From Xanthobacteraceae bacterium (GTDB taxonomy: Bacteria; Pseudomonadota; Alphaproteobacteria; Rhizobiales; Xanthobacteraceae), in NCBI GenBank assembly GCA_030039655.1, contig JASHVC010000513.1, forward strand, positions 1-7,966: a stretch of DNA of 7,966 nt, written 5' to 3'. Below the pieces are notes generated by a model. That model was given only the letters and a program-made list of their open reading frames with translations. It was not told the DNA's origin and did no database searches. The position numbers and the translations under genes are program-made. Positions 1 through 6,694 of this stretch are shown one piece after another (position 1 is the stretch's first letter; every line of letters begins with the position of its first letter).

Positions 1-699
1 GAACCCGAGCACGCACGCATTGCCGTGATTAACGGCGGCGCGTTGCGCATTGGCGCCATGGCGACGCTGAGCCAACTGGAGCACGACGCCAACGTGGCCA
101 AGCATCAGCCAACGCTGGCGCGCGCCATGCCCACCCTGTCGAATGTGCGCGTGCGTAACGTCGCTCGCGTTGGCGGCGCGCTGGCGCACGGCGATCCGCA
201 CATGGACCTGCCGCCGGTTTTGACGGCGCTCGGCGCTCGTATCTCCATCAGCGGTTTAAAGCAAACCCGCGAAATGCCGCTCGAGGAGCTTTATTCCGGT
301 TATTACGAAACCGTGCTGGAAAAGAACGAACTGATCACCGCGGTGACGGTGCCGCCGCTCAGTGGGCGCAAAGCCGCCTACATGAAAGTCACCTCGCGCA
401 CTGCGGACGATTGGCCTTCCCTTGGCGTTGCGGTCTCGTTCGCGCTCAAGGATGGAGCCATCCGCGATCCCATAGTGGTGGTCAGCGCCGCCACCGAAAA
501 GGTCACTCGCATGCGTACTGCCGAACAAGTGCTGCACGGCGCGCCGTCTGACGATGCGACACTGCGGCGGGCGGGCGACGCAGCGGCAGAGGAAGTGGAA
601 ACTCTGTCAGACGCCCACGGCTCGGCGCCTTACAAGAGAGAGCTGTTGCGGGTTTATCTGCGCCGCGCGGTGCGTCAGGCGTTGGGCGAGCGCGCCTAA
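1..699 (+). CDS. Molybdenum hydroxylase FAD-binding medium subunit (CoxM/CutM type), 5'-partial
   Basis: This is the middle subunit of a xanthine dehydrogenase/CO dehydrogenase-type molybdo-flavoenzyme. It carries FAD and passes electrons from the iron-sulfur subunit to the acceptor, in the cytoplasm. The frame is open from base 1, so the gene begins upstream; 232 residues are visible against roughly 280-290 for the family, so about 50-60 N-terminal residues, including the first FAD motif (AGGxSL-like), are missing. Visible hallmarks are LRIGAMATLSQLE (window residues 15-27), VRNVARVGG followed by ALAHGDPHMDLPPVL (residues 57-71 include the second FAD-binding loop, VGGALAHGDP), and a C-terminal CO_deh_flav_C-like region from about residue 125. 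The ATG at 58 and the GTG at 25 are internal codons, not starts. The stop is 18 bases before the [2Fe-2S] subunit gene, so the two are almost certainly co-transcribed. The substrate cannot be inferred from this subunit. Confidence 0.9.
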   Translation, partial: EPEHARIAVINGGALRIGAMATLSQLEHDANVAKHQPTLARAMPTLSNVRVRNVARVGGALAHGDPHMDLPPVLTALGARISISGLKQTREMPLEELYSGYYETVLEKNELITAVTVPPLSGRKAAYMKVTSRTADDWPSLGVAVSFALKDGAIRDPIVVVSAATEKVTRMRTAEQVLHGAPSDDATLRRAGDAAAEEVETLSDAHGSAPYKRELLRVYLRRAVRQALGERA

Positions 700-717
700 A
701 TTTCTGGGGTCACGACA

Positions 718-1185
718 ATGAACGCACGAGCAATCAATTTCACCCTCAACGGTCAGCCAGTCTCGACCGCCATTGAACCGCATCGCAATCTGGTCGAGCT
801 GTTGCAGCGCTTGGATCTGTTCGGCGCGCGCGAAAGCTGCGGGCAGGGGCTATGCGGCTGTTGCACCGTTCTGGTCGACGGCAAGGCGGTCTCCGGATGC
901 CTCTATTTCGCGGTCTGGGTCGATGGCAAGAGTGTCACCACGGTCGAGGCACTTGACGCGGACGGACAATTGTCGCCGGTGCAGCAAGCCTTCATCGACG
1001 CCGGGGCGTTTCAGTGCGGCTACTGTACTCCCGGTTTTATTCTCATGTCGCATCAGTTGCTCAAAGAGCATCCTGATCCGAGCGACGATGACATCCGCCA
1101 TTATCTGTCCGGCAATCTCTGTCGCTGCGCGGCCTATCCAGAGATCATCGAGGCGGTGAAGATGGCGGCCAAAGCGACGGCGTAA
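718..1185 (+). CDS. Molybdenum hydroxylase small [2Fe-2S] subunit (CoxS/CutS type)
   Basis: This subunit carries two [2Fe-2S] clusters that relay electrons from the molybdopterin site to FAD. The protein is 155 residues, normal for CoxS-type subunits. The N-terminal plant-ferredoxin-like domain has the C-x4-C-x2-C-x11-C set at Cys41, Cys46, Cys49 and Cys61, in the sequence ESCGQGLCGCCTVLVDG. The C-terminal helical domain has C-x2-C-x31-C-x-C at Cys100, Cys103, Cys135 and Cys137 (FQCGYCTPG and NLCRCAAYPEI). All eight ligands are present. Two small departures from the usual text are an extra Cys48 inside the first loop, where Ala is common, and CRCAAY instead of CRCTGY. The ATG at 718 follows a G-rich stretch (GGGG near 706-709) at acceptable distance. 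The gene lies 18 bases after the FAD subunit and just upstream of the first permease, which links the enzyme to the transporter. Confidence 0.95.
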   Translation: MNARAINFTLNGQPVSTAIEPHRNLVELLQRLDLFGARESCGQGLCGCCTVLVDGKAVSGCLYFAVWVDGKSVTTVEALDADGQLSPVQQAFIDAGAFQCGYCTPGFILMSHQLLKEHPDPSDDDIRHYLSGNLCRCAAYPEIIEAVKMAAKATA

Positions 1186-1199
1186 GTTTGCCCGCCCCC

Positions 1200-2093
1200 A
1201 TGGCCAGCACCGCAATCGCCGAAAAATCTGTGTGGCGTTCTCCGCCTCGCCGGCCGGATTTCTGGCTCTGGGTGCTGCTCCCCACCGTTTTCGTGCTCGG
1301 CGTAATATTCTTCGCGCCGATTGTGGATTTGATTTTGGCGAGCCTGCATGAGATGGCGGGTCCCGGCCAGGTGAGCACGTCGTTCACGCTGGCGAACTAT
1401 CGGACCTTCCTGACCGATCCATTTTATTTTGGAATTCTCCTGCGCACCTGCTGGCTCGGGCTTCTGGTGGTCGCCTGCTGCCTGATCGTCGGTTATCCGG
1501 TCGCCTATTATCTGGCGCGCACGCAATCGAGATGGCGCGGCTTTTTGCTTTTTCTGACGATCTCGCCGCTGTTGATCAGTGCCGTCGTCCGCAACATGGG
1601 ATGGTTTCCGCTGCTCGACCAGGCCGGCTTGGTGAATTGGCTGTTGCTGCAGCTCGGCATCGTCAGCTCGCCGCTTCGGCTGATCAACAACTTCACGGGC
1701 GTGGTCATCGGACTGGTGCACGCGCTGCTGCCATTCATGATCCTAACGCTGACGACCGTGATTCAGCGCATCGATGTCGACCTTGAAGAAGCCGCCGCCA
1801 GTCTGGGCGCGGGACCGTGGCGGGTGTTCTGGCGCGTCCTGTTGCCATTGAGCCTGCCGGGAGTCGTGTCCGGCTCGCTGATCGTCTTCACCATGGCCAT
1901 CAGCGCCTACACGACGCCCGCAATCCTCGGCGGCAACAGAGTTCTGGTGATGGCGACTTACATTGCCCAGCAATTCCGCACCGTTCTCAACTATCCGGCG
2001 GGCGGAACGGCGGCCGCCATCCTGCTGGTGTTCGCCGCGATGCTCACGATCCTGGCGTTGCGCGTGCGGACCGGGGAGGCTGCCGGCTCATGA
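1200..2093 (+). CDS. ABC transporter permease, PotB-like
   Basis: Inner-membrane permease of an importer of the spermidine/putrescine-opine-iron class (binding-protein-dependent transport system inner membrane component). From the ATG at 1200 the protein is 297 residues. About six hydrophobic segments are readable, starting with FWLWVLLPTVFVLGVIFFAPI and ending with AAAILLVFAAMLTILAL. The cytoplasmic EAA loop that docks on the ATPase is clear: EEAAASLGAGPWRVFWRVLLPLSLPG, with the EAA Glu at about residue 197. A TTG at 1188, only two bases after the coxS stop, would add four residues. Neither start has a convincing Shine-Dalgarno, and translational coupling to coxS is plausible, so the start is uncertain by 12 bases. 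The 3' end overlaps the next permease by four bases (ATGA at 2090-2093), the usual sign of a coupled permease pair that forms a heterodimer. Confidence 0.92.
   Translation: MASTAIAEKSVWRSPPRRPDFWLWVLLPTVFVLGVIFFAPIVDLILASLHEMAGPGQVSTSFTLANYRTFLTDPFYFGILLRTCWLGLLVVACCLIVGYPVAYYLARTQSRWRGFLLFLTISPLLISAVVRNMGWFPLLDQAGLVNWLLLQLGIVSSPLRLINNFTGVVIGLVHALLPFMILTLTTVIQRIDVDLEEAAASLGAGPWRVFWRVLLPLSLPGVVSGSLIVFTMAISAYTTPAILGGNRVLVMATYIAQQFRTVLNYPAGGTAAAILLVFAAMLTILALRVRTGEAAGS
2073..2079 (+). promoter_or_regulatory. Ribosome binding site of second permease
   Basis: GGGGAGG lies ten bases before the ATG at 2090, inside the end of the preceding permease gene. It decides this ATG as the start, although the frame stays open further upstream. 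Confidence 0.7.
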
Positions 2094-2893
2094 CGCGCTG
2101 GACGGCACTTCGTGTCGTGGTGCTGGCGGTTTTCGCTTTTCTGCTGGCGCCGGTGATCATCGTGGTGATCGCTTCCTTCAATGGCGGCCCGATCCTGTCG
2201 TTTCCGCCGGAGGAATTCACGCTGCGCTGGTTTGAGCTGATAAAACCATCATTCGCCGACGCGCTTTATGTCAGCCTGATTGTCGCCACCAGCACGGCGC
2301 TGCTGTCGATCGCATTTGGCATTCCGGCCGTGCTGGCGTTGAGTCGCGGCAATTTTCCTGCGCGCGACGCCTTGAATTCAATCATGCTTTCGCCCTTGAT
2401 GGTTCCCGCCTTGGTTACGGGCGTCGCCCTCTACCAGTTTTCGTTGGCCTTCTGGGACCTCACACGCATTTCCCTCGGTGGCACCATTACGGGCCTGATC
2501 ATCGGTCATCTGACTTTCGGCATTCCATTTGCGGCGCGGGCGATGCTCGCCGGCCACGCGCGTTTCGACTATGCCCTTGAGGAAGCCGCCTTGAATCTCG
2601 GCGCGACGCCGCTGCAGACCTTCTGGCGTGTGACCATTCCGGTTCTGCGGCCGAGTATCATTTCGGGGGGCATTTTCGCATTCGTCATGTCGCTCGACGA
2701 CGTCCCTATTGCGCTGTTCATGGGCGGCGGCAATGCCACCACGTTGCCGGTGCGAATTTTCACCACGATCGAGTTCGATTTCAGCGGCGACGTCATGGCC
2801 GTGGCCGCCCTGATTGTCGCCGCATCGGTTGTGTTGATGCTGCTGCTCGATCGGCTTGTAGGGATAGAGCAATTGTTCGGCGCGCGTTACTGA
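2090..2893 (+). CDS. ABC transporter permease, PotC-like
   Basis: Second inner-membrane permease of the same importer, 267 residues, close to the usual PotC length. The open frame runs further upstream inside the first permease, but the ATG at 2090 is preferred because it overlaps the previous stop (ATGA) and is preceded by a strong GGGGAGG site. Six hydrophobic segments can be read, beginning with the N-terminal VVVLAVFAFLLAPVIIVVIASF and ending with AVAALIVAASVVLMLLL. The EAA loop reads LEEAALNLGATPLQTFWRVTIPVLRP, with the EAA Glu at residue 165. The N-terminal pattern (a long first helix ending in ASFN) and the motif MSLDDVPIALF after the loop (PotC proteins often have a similar 'SxDDF' element) support the PotC side of the pair. 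It should act with the upstream permease, the downstream binding protein and the ATPase. Confidence 0.93.
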   Translation: MTRWTALRVVVLAVFAFLLAPVIIVVIASFNGGPILSFPPEEFTLRWFELIKPSFADALYVSLIVATSTALLSIAFGIPAVLALSRGNFPARDALNSIMLSPLMVPALVTGVALYQFSLAFWDLTRISLGGTITGLIIGHLTFGIPFAARAMLAGHARFDYALEEAALNLGATPLQTFWRVTIPVLRPSIISGGIFAFVMSLDDVPIALFMGGGNATTLPVRIFTTIEFDFSGDVMAVAALIVAASVVLMLLLDRLVGIEQLFGARY

Positions 2894-2909
2894 ATTCGCG
2901 GGTAGATCA

Positions 2910-2944
2910 GCAGGCGTGTTTTAGTGCGCAACAGCGCGTCCTGC
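2910..2944 (+). other. Imperfect stem-loop after the permease pair
   Basis: GCAGGCG (2910-2916) can pair with CGTCCTGC (2937-2944) with one bulged T. The loop contains a further small GCGC-AACA-GCGC hairpin (2926-2937). No T-tract follows, so it is not a canonical intrinsic terminator. It may be an RNA-processing or pausing structure between the permease genes and the binding-protein gene, or chance in GC-rich DNA. Confidence 0.25.
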
Positions 2945-2956
2945 GGCGATTTCGTA

Positions 2957-2984
2957 TTGTCAACGCCGTTGCTCGCCGTATATC
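2957..2984 (+). promoter_or_regulatory. Candidate sigma-70 promoter for the binding-protein gene
   Basis: TTGTCA (2957-2962), a 16-base spacer and TATATC (2979-2984) resemble a housekeeping promoter. The expected start would be near 2991, giving a leader of about 40 bases before the ATG at 3033. It sits in an AT-richer pocket of an otherwise GC-rich window. The location inside the operon, right before the binding-protein gene, makes biological sense because these proteins are usually needed in excess. The assignment is by eye only. Confidence 0.45.
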
Positions 2985-3021
2985 CTTGATTTCGATAAAA
3001 CAAAAATCTGCCGGATTCGAA

Positions 3022-3026
3022 AGGAG
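3022..3026 (+). promoter_or_regulatory. Ribosome binding site of the binding-protein gene
   Basis: AGGAG within AAAGGAGAG, six bases before the ATG at 3033. It is among the best Shine-Dalgarno sites in the window, consistent with high translation of a periplasmic binding protein. Confidence 0.75.
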
Positions 3027-3032
3027 AGCAAG

Positions 3033-4094
3033 ATGAGCTTGCGCATCGCAGGCCTTGTGGGTTGCGCTCTGCTGATCACCGGTGGTGCCGGCGCGGCGTT
3101 CGCGCAGTCGAGTGTCACCCTGCAAGTCGGCTGCTATGGCGGCGCCTTTACGGACGCCGAGGCGAAATATGCGGGTGCACCTTACACGCGGCGCACCGCT
3201 GTGAAGATCGAGTGGATCAATGGCAATCCCAGCGATCACCTGGCGAAAATGATCGCCAGCAAAGGGCGCGTCGCTCCCTATGACGCCGTTTATCTCGACG
3301 ACGACGTGGAAGTAGAAGCGATCGCGGCTGGAGTTCTCGACAAGAACAGCGAGAGCGAAGTTCCTAATCTGAAATTTCTCTACGACGAGGCTAAGAATAA
3401 GGACGGCTACGGTCCGGCGATGAATTTCTACTCGGTGGGCATTGCCTACAACGAGGCGAAATTCAAAGCCGCAGGAATTCCGGCGCCGACGTCGTGGACT
3501 GATTTGTGGAATCCGCAGCTGGCCGGCCACGTCGGTGTGCCGACCCTCGAAAACACCATGGGGCACGCTTTTCTGGTTGCGGCCGAATATTTGGCCGGCG
3601 GCGACGAGAGCACGCCCGAAAAGGGGATCGATAAGATCGCCGAGATCAAGGCGCAATCTTATCCGGGGGCCTCGCCAGTTCTGGATGCCCTGTTCTCGTC
3701 GGGCGACGTCTGGGTGGCGCCGTGGTTGAACGGTCGCACCTGGGGCCTGATCGGCCGCGGCGTTCCCCTGCGCTACGTTATTCCTAAGGAGGGCGGATAT
3801 TTTGGCATGACGACGATTGCGATTGCTGCAGGGGCAACGCATCGCAAGGAAGCTCTCGACTTCATGAACGAGGTTCTTGGGCCGTTGTCCCAGCTCGGGG
3901 CGCTGTACGAAATCCCCTACGGGCCGGCCACCAAGGTCCTGGCCCCCGTTCTGGCGGCCTACCCCGATATGGCGCAAAAGTTTCCCTCATCGGCCGAGGA
4001 CATAGCTAAGCTCAAAGTCATCAACTGGGCTGTTTTCCATCGGGAGTATCCGCGGGCCATCGACCTCTGGAATCGCAAGATTGCCTCGAAATAG
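3033..4094 (+). CDS. Periplasmic substrate-binding protein, PotD-like ABC importer component
   Basis: Extracellular solute-binding protein that captures the substrate in the periplasm and delivers it to the permease pair. The product is 353 residues, typical of the PotD/opine-binding class. The N-terminus is a Sec signal peptide: MSLR, a hydrophobic core (residues 5-15), then GGAGAAFA with a likely cut after Ala24 (AFA|QS). There is no lipobox, so it should be soluble. The mature protein starts with VTLQVGCYGGAFTDAEAKY, the usual first strand and glycine turn of the fold. Further family marks are PYDAVYLDD, the NFYSVGIAYNEAKFKAAGIPAPTSWTDLWNPQLAGHVGVP hinge-region block, a central GDVWVAPWLNGRTW segment and IPKEGGYFG. 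The start is fixed by the AGGAG site and the signal peptide. The gene lies 139 bases after the second permease with its own candidate promoter, and a hairpin follows the stop. The ligand (polyamine, opine, amino-acid-like or other) cannot be told from the sequence. Confidence 0.93.
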   Translation: MSLRIAGLVGCALLITGGAGAAFAQSSVTLQVGCYGGAFTDAEAKYAGAPYTRRTAVKIEWINGNPSDHLAKMIASKGRVAPYDAVYLDDDVEVEAIAAGVLDKNSESEVPNLKFLYDEAKNKDGYGPAMNFYSVGIAYNEAKFKAAGIPAPTSWTDLWNPQLAGHVGVPTLENTMGHAFLVAAEYLAGGDESTPEKGIDKIAEIKAQSYPGASPVLDALFSSGDVWVAPWLNGRTWGLIGRGVPLRYVIPKEGGYFGMTTIAIAAGATHRKEALDFMNEVLGPLSQLGALYEIPYGPATKVLAPVLAAYPDMAQKFPSSAEDIAKLKVINWAVFHREYPRAIDLWNRKIASK

Positions 4095-4114
4095 CGGAGC
4101 GTGAATAGCTCCGC
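4094..4114 (+). other. Perfect hairpin directly after the binding-protein stop codon
   Basis: GCGGAGC (4094-4100) and GCTCCGC (4108-4114) form a perfect 7-bp stem with a 7-base loop. The first arm begins on the last base of the stop codon. There is no T-tract, so full termination is unlikely. Hairpins in this place after binding-protein genes are known (as in malE-malF) to protect the upstream message or partly stop transcription, giving more binding protein than downstream component. That role is inferred here. Confidence 0.55.
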
Positions 4115-4205
4115 CGCACCGGTCGTCAGGCATCTGGTGTCGCCCACGCGGTCTCTGCATCAAAGCGTTCGGCGCGGACCGATGATGTCGGAGATTTGAG
4201 CGACC

Positions 4206-5282
4206 ATGTCGGATGTGAAGTTCGAAAAGGTCGAGAAGCGGTACGGCGGCCATATTGCGGTGCGCGACTTCGATCTCGACGTGCGGCCCGGCGAATTTCT
4301 CACTCTGCTCGGACCGAGCGGTTGCGGCAAGACCACGTGTCTGCGCATGGTCGCGGGCTTCATTGCGCCGACCAGCGGCCGCATCCTCATGGCCGGGCGC
4401 GATGTGACCGCGCTGCCAGTATACCGGCGCAACACCGGCATGGTGTTTCAGTCCTACGCGCTGTTCCCGCATCTGACCGTCGCCGACAACGTGGCGTTCG
4501 GCCTTGAAGTTCGCCGGCTGTCGCGAGCGGAGCGCGGCCAGCGCGCCCAAGAGGCGCTTCGTCTGGTGCGTCTCGATCAGCTTGCCGACCGCTATCCGGC
4601 GAATCTTTCGGGCGGACAAAAACAGCGCGTTGCGCTGGCGCGTGCCGTCGTCATCAGGCCCGACGTGTTGCTGCTCGACGAGCCTTTGGCCGCGCTCGAC
4701 CTGAAGCTGCGTGAGGAGCTGCAGGTCGAAATCAAGCGCGTTCAATCGGCGCTCAAAATCACGACGCTGTTCGTCACTCATGACCAGGGCGAGGCCTTGA
4801 GCATGTCCGATCGTGTGGCTGTGATGCACGACGGCCGCATCATGCAGGTCGATGCACCCGAAGTGCTCTACGAGCGGCCGAACAGCCGCTACGTCGCCAA
4901 CTTTGTTGGCCGCACGAATTTTATCAATGTGGTGGTGCGTGGGAAGGAAAACGGGCGCTACAGCGTTGAGACGCTCAATGGCCCCAAGACTGTATTCGGC
5001 GTGCAGGTGCCGTCACACGCCGAATTTGGCGTTGGTGAGCAGTGTCTGCTCGGTGCTCGGCCCGAGCATTTCAGCCTCGGCAACGGCGGCGCCAACGCGA
5101 TCGACGTGAAGGTGCGTAACGTGACTTATTTCGGCAATGTCCGCTATATCGACGTGGAGGGTCCGGGAGGCGAGACGTTTACCGCCCTCGCGCGGCCTGG
5201 CGATGCGGTGCCGTCGCCTGGCGTGACGGTACCGATCCGATGGGGACCGGAAAGCTGCTTTCTGCTCAAGGGTGACGCATAG
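4206..5282 (+). CDS. ABC transporter ATP-binding protein, PotA-like
   Basis: Cytoplasmic ATPase that powers the importer, 358 residues, the normal length for PotA/FbpC/UgpC-type subunits with a C-terminal TOBE regulatory domain. All nucleotide-binding motifs are intact: Walker A GPSGCGKTT (residues 36-44), Q-loop Gln82 in VFQSYALFPHLTV, signature LSGGQ (134-138), Walker B VLLLDE (154-159), D-loop ALDLKLR and the switch His192 (VTHDQGEALSMSDRVAVM). The stretch YERPNSRYVANFVGRTNFI marks the passage into the TOBE region, which runs from about residue 240 to the end. The ATG at 4206 has only a weak GGAG (4190-4193) twelve bases upstream. The gene is 111 bases after the binding-protein gene, beyond the hairpin. 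It ends four bases from the convergent lssY-like gene. The family does not reveal the substrate; sugar importers use similar ATPases, but the permeases and binding protein here are of the PotBCD class. Confidence 0.95.
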   Translation: MSDVKFEKVEKRYGGHIAVRDFDLDVRPGEFLTLLGPSGCGKTTCLRMVAGFIAPTSGRILMAGRDVTALPVYRRNTGMVFQSYALFPHLTVADNVAFGLEVRRLSRAERGQRAQEALRLVRLDQLADRYPANLSGGQKQRVALARAVVIRPDVLLLDEPLAALDLKLREELQVEIKRVQSALKITTLFVTHDQGEALSMSDRVAVMHDGRIMQVDAPEVLYERPNSRYVANFVGRTNFINVVVRGKENGRYSVETLNGPKTVFGVQVPSHAEFGVGEQCLLGARPEHFSLGNGGANAIDVKVRNVTYFGNVRYIDVEGPGGETFTALARPGDAVPSPGVTVPIRWGPESCFLLKGDA

Positions 5283-5286
5283 GTAA

Positions 5287-6096
5287 TCACCGCCCGAGCA
5301 ACGGCATGAGCGCGTCCCAAATCGTGTTCTTCATCTGCACGAATGCGGGCTGGTCGAAGACTGTCGCCGGCTCCGTTCGCTTCTCACCTTTGGCGACCAG
5401 TTGCGCGATCCAGATATCGCCGTCGGTCTGATAGAGGTTGCCATTGCCGTTGCGGCCGATCAGCGTCGGGCCGACGCCCGAGATGCTGTACTGCGTGACC
5501 ACCATACCGGCGGTTTTGAGATCGTCGATCAGGAAAGCACGCTCCTGGTCGATCTGCGGCGCGATGCTGTGCGTCACCTGTCCGGTATAGTGGCTCAGCC
5601 CGACGCCGCGGTCGTAGGTCGAAGCACCGAGCCAGATCGGCCGGCCTTCGGCGCCGTTGTCGAGAACAAGCCACAACCGCACATGATGGCGGTGGTCCGC
5701 GCTCACGCCGTCGGCTTTCTGATAGGCCAGGTCTTGGACGCGCCCGTCGTAGTAGAGCGGACTGACCGGTGCGGTTTTGTAGGGACGATCGAGCAAAACG
5801 CTGCCGACAATGCCTACGCACGTTCGGAAGGTAATATCATCCGCCGCAAACCAGCCGGCTTCCTGCATTGCCCGCACGAGGTCTTCGCGATCGCCGACAA
5901 AACCGATGTTGATGGGATCGCCCGGAATGTTTTGCTTTGTTGCGGTCAGAACCGGCTTGGTGGCCAAGCCGGGCTGGTGCTGATGATGCGTCCACGCCAT
6001 CGGCAGTACGATGTAGGCGAACACCGCATATATGGCGGCCAAGACGGAGATGATGGTCGCTATCAGCAGTACGTCTGAGTCCGAAAGCGCAGCCAT
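5287..6096 (-). CDS. Membrane-anchored LssY C-terminal domain protein
   Basis: A 269-residue protein of the LssY_C family as I recognise it from its text; the molecular function of the domain is not known to me. One N-terminal hydrophobic helix (about residues 9-31) should anchor it in the inner membrane. The rest is a soluble domain, with the recognisable blocks NIGFVGDREDLVRAMQEAGW (63-82), PLYYDGRVQDLAYQK (113-127), RHHVRLW (136-142) and GASTYDRGVG (157-166), rich in conserved charged and aromatic residues. In longer LssY proteins the domain follows a PAP2 or DedA-like membrane part; here it stands alone behind a single helix. Topology is unclear, because positive residues are scarce at both helix ends. 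The ATG at 6096 is 22 bases after the stop of the ThDP beta subunit, with only a weak GTAGG upstream, so it is probably the last gene of that operon. It converges with the transporter ATPase gene. Confidence 0.8.
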   Translation of the reverse strand: MAALSDSDVLLIATIISVLAAIYAVFAYIVLPMAWTHHQHQPGLATKPVLTATKQNIPGDPINIGFVGDREDLVRAMQEAGWFAADDITFRTCVGIVGSVLLDRPYKTAPVSPLYYDGRVQDLAYQKADGVSADHRHHVRLWLVLDNGAEGRPIWLGASTYDRGVGLSHYTGQVTHSIAPQIDQERAFLIDDLKTAGMVVTQYSISGVGPTLIGRNGNGNLYQTDGDIWIAQLVAKGEKRTEPATVFDQPAFVQMKNTIWDALMPLLGR

Positions 6097-6118
6097 TACC
6101 TACTCGGAGTCCTATCAC

Positions 6119-6682
6119 CTACACGTTCAGCGCATCCATAAATCGCTGCTTGATGGCGTGCCCGTCGCGCAGCGGCAGCACGCGCGGCACGTCTTCTTCC
6201 TTGATGCGGGCACTGACGAGTATCGGACCTTCGCCGGTGTGCAGCAGCTTACGAACATCGGCCGCGTCCTCAATCCGCGTAACTGCGCGCGCGTGTGTGA
6301 AGCGGCAAGCCAGCGCCGTGGCCACCAGATCGATGCCCGATCGGGTGTGGCTCGGCTGCATACCGGTCTCGCCGTAATGCGCGTTGTCCAGGACGACGAT
6401 CGCTAGATTACTCGGCTGCTTGACCCCGATGGTGGCGAGGCTGCCGATGCCCATGAGCGTGTCGCCGTCTCCGGTGAGGACAGCGACGCGGCGGCCGGGC
6501 CGCGCCAGCGCCAACCCGAGCCCGATCATGGCGGTGCCGCCCATGGCACCCCAGAGATAAAAGTTGAGCGGATGGTCGCCGGCCGCCGCCACGTCGTAGG
6601 TCGCCGAGCCGAGCCCGCTGACGACCAAAAGATCGCCGCGGTCGATCAGCAACTGCCGCACGAAGTCGCGCCGGTCGAGCAT
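6119..6682 (-). CDS. Split thiamine-diphosphate enzyme, beta (PP-domain) subunit, sulfopyruvate/phosphonopyruvate decarboxylase-like
   Basis: C-terminal half of a two-subunit ThDP-dependent enzyme, of the type annotated as sulfopyruvate decarboxylase beta subunit. Such enzymes decarboxylate a 2-oxo acid to an aldehyde. The protein is 187 residues and holds the diphosphate/Mg-binding motif GDGDTLMGIGSLATIG, starting at Gly71, with Asp72 and Asn100 (LDNAHYGETG) as the expected metal ligands. The early block GLGSATYDVAAAGDHPLNFYLWGAMGG (23-49) is typical of the PP domain. The open frame continues upstream to 6784, but the ATG at 6682 is chosen because AGGAG (complement of 6690-6694) lies seven bases ahead and because the extension only reads across the alpha gene. 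Ten bases separate it from the alpha stop, whose TAG overlaps the Shine-Dalgarno, so translation is coupled. True substrate unknown: sulfopyruvate, phosphonopyruvate or another 2-oxo acid are all possible. Confidence 0.85.
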   Translation of the reverse strand: MLDRRDFVRQLLIDRGDLLVVSGLGSATYDVAAAGDHPLNFYLWGAMGGTAMIGLGLALARPGRRVAVLTGDGDTLMGIGSLATIGVKQPSNLAIVVLDNAHYGETGMQPSHTRSGIDLVATALACRFTHARAVTRIEDAADVRKLLHTGEGPILVSARIKEEDVPRVLPLRDGHAIKQRFMDALNV

Positions 6683-6689
6683 TTGTTTG

Positions 6690-6694
6690 CTCCT
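6690..6694 (-). promoter_or_regulatory. Ribosome binding site of ThDP beta subunit
   Basis: On the minus strand AGGAG lies seven bases before the ATG at 6682 and shares bases with the TAG stop of the alpha gene (6695-6693). It fixes the beta start and indicates coupling of the two halves. Confidence 0.7.

Noticed and set aside
1817..2089. Upstream extension of the second permease frame into the first permease gene
   Set aside because: The extension reads an Arg/Gly/His-rich out-of-frame peptide. The ATG at 2090 with GGGGAGG and ATGA overlap is the natural start.
2907..3977. 356-codon minus-strand open frame opposite the binding-protein gene
   Set aside because: Its product is rich in Arg, Gly and His, has no recognisable domain, and lies fully antisense to a clear PotD-like protein. 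It is a GC-bias shadow.
4094..4114. Hairpin as an intrinsic terminator
   Set aside because: The stem is good but no T-tract follows, so it is listed as a hairpin of likely RNA-stability role, not as a terminator.
3987..4829. 280-codon minus-strand open frame opposite the ATPase gene
   Set aside because: It has low-complexity Arg/His/Ala-rich composition without domain signal, and the plus strand has intact Walker and signature motifs.
5271..5291. Possible bidirectional terminator at the convergent junction
   Set aside because: GGTGA/TCACC gives only a 5-bp stem with an 11-base loop and no T-run on either strand, too weak to call a terminator.
5401..6078. 225-codon plus-strand open frame opposite the LssY_C gene
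   Set aside because: The minus strand carries the conserved LssY_C blocks and fits the operon spacing. The plus-strand frame has no recognisable motif or ribosome binding site that I can see.
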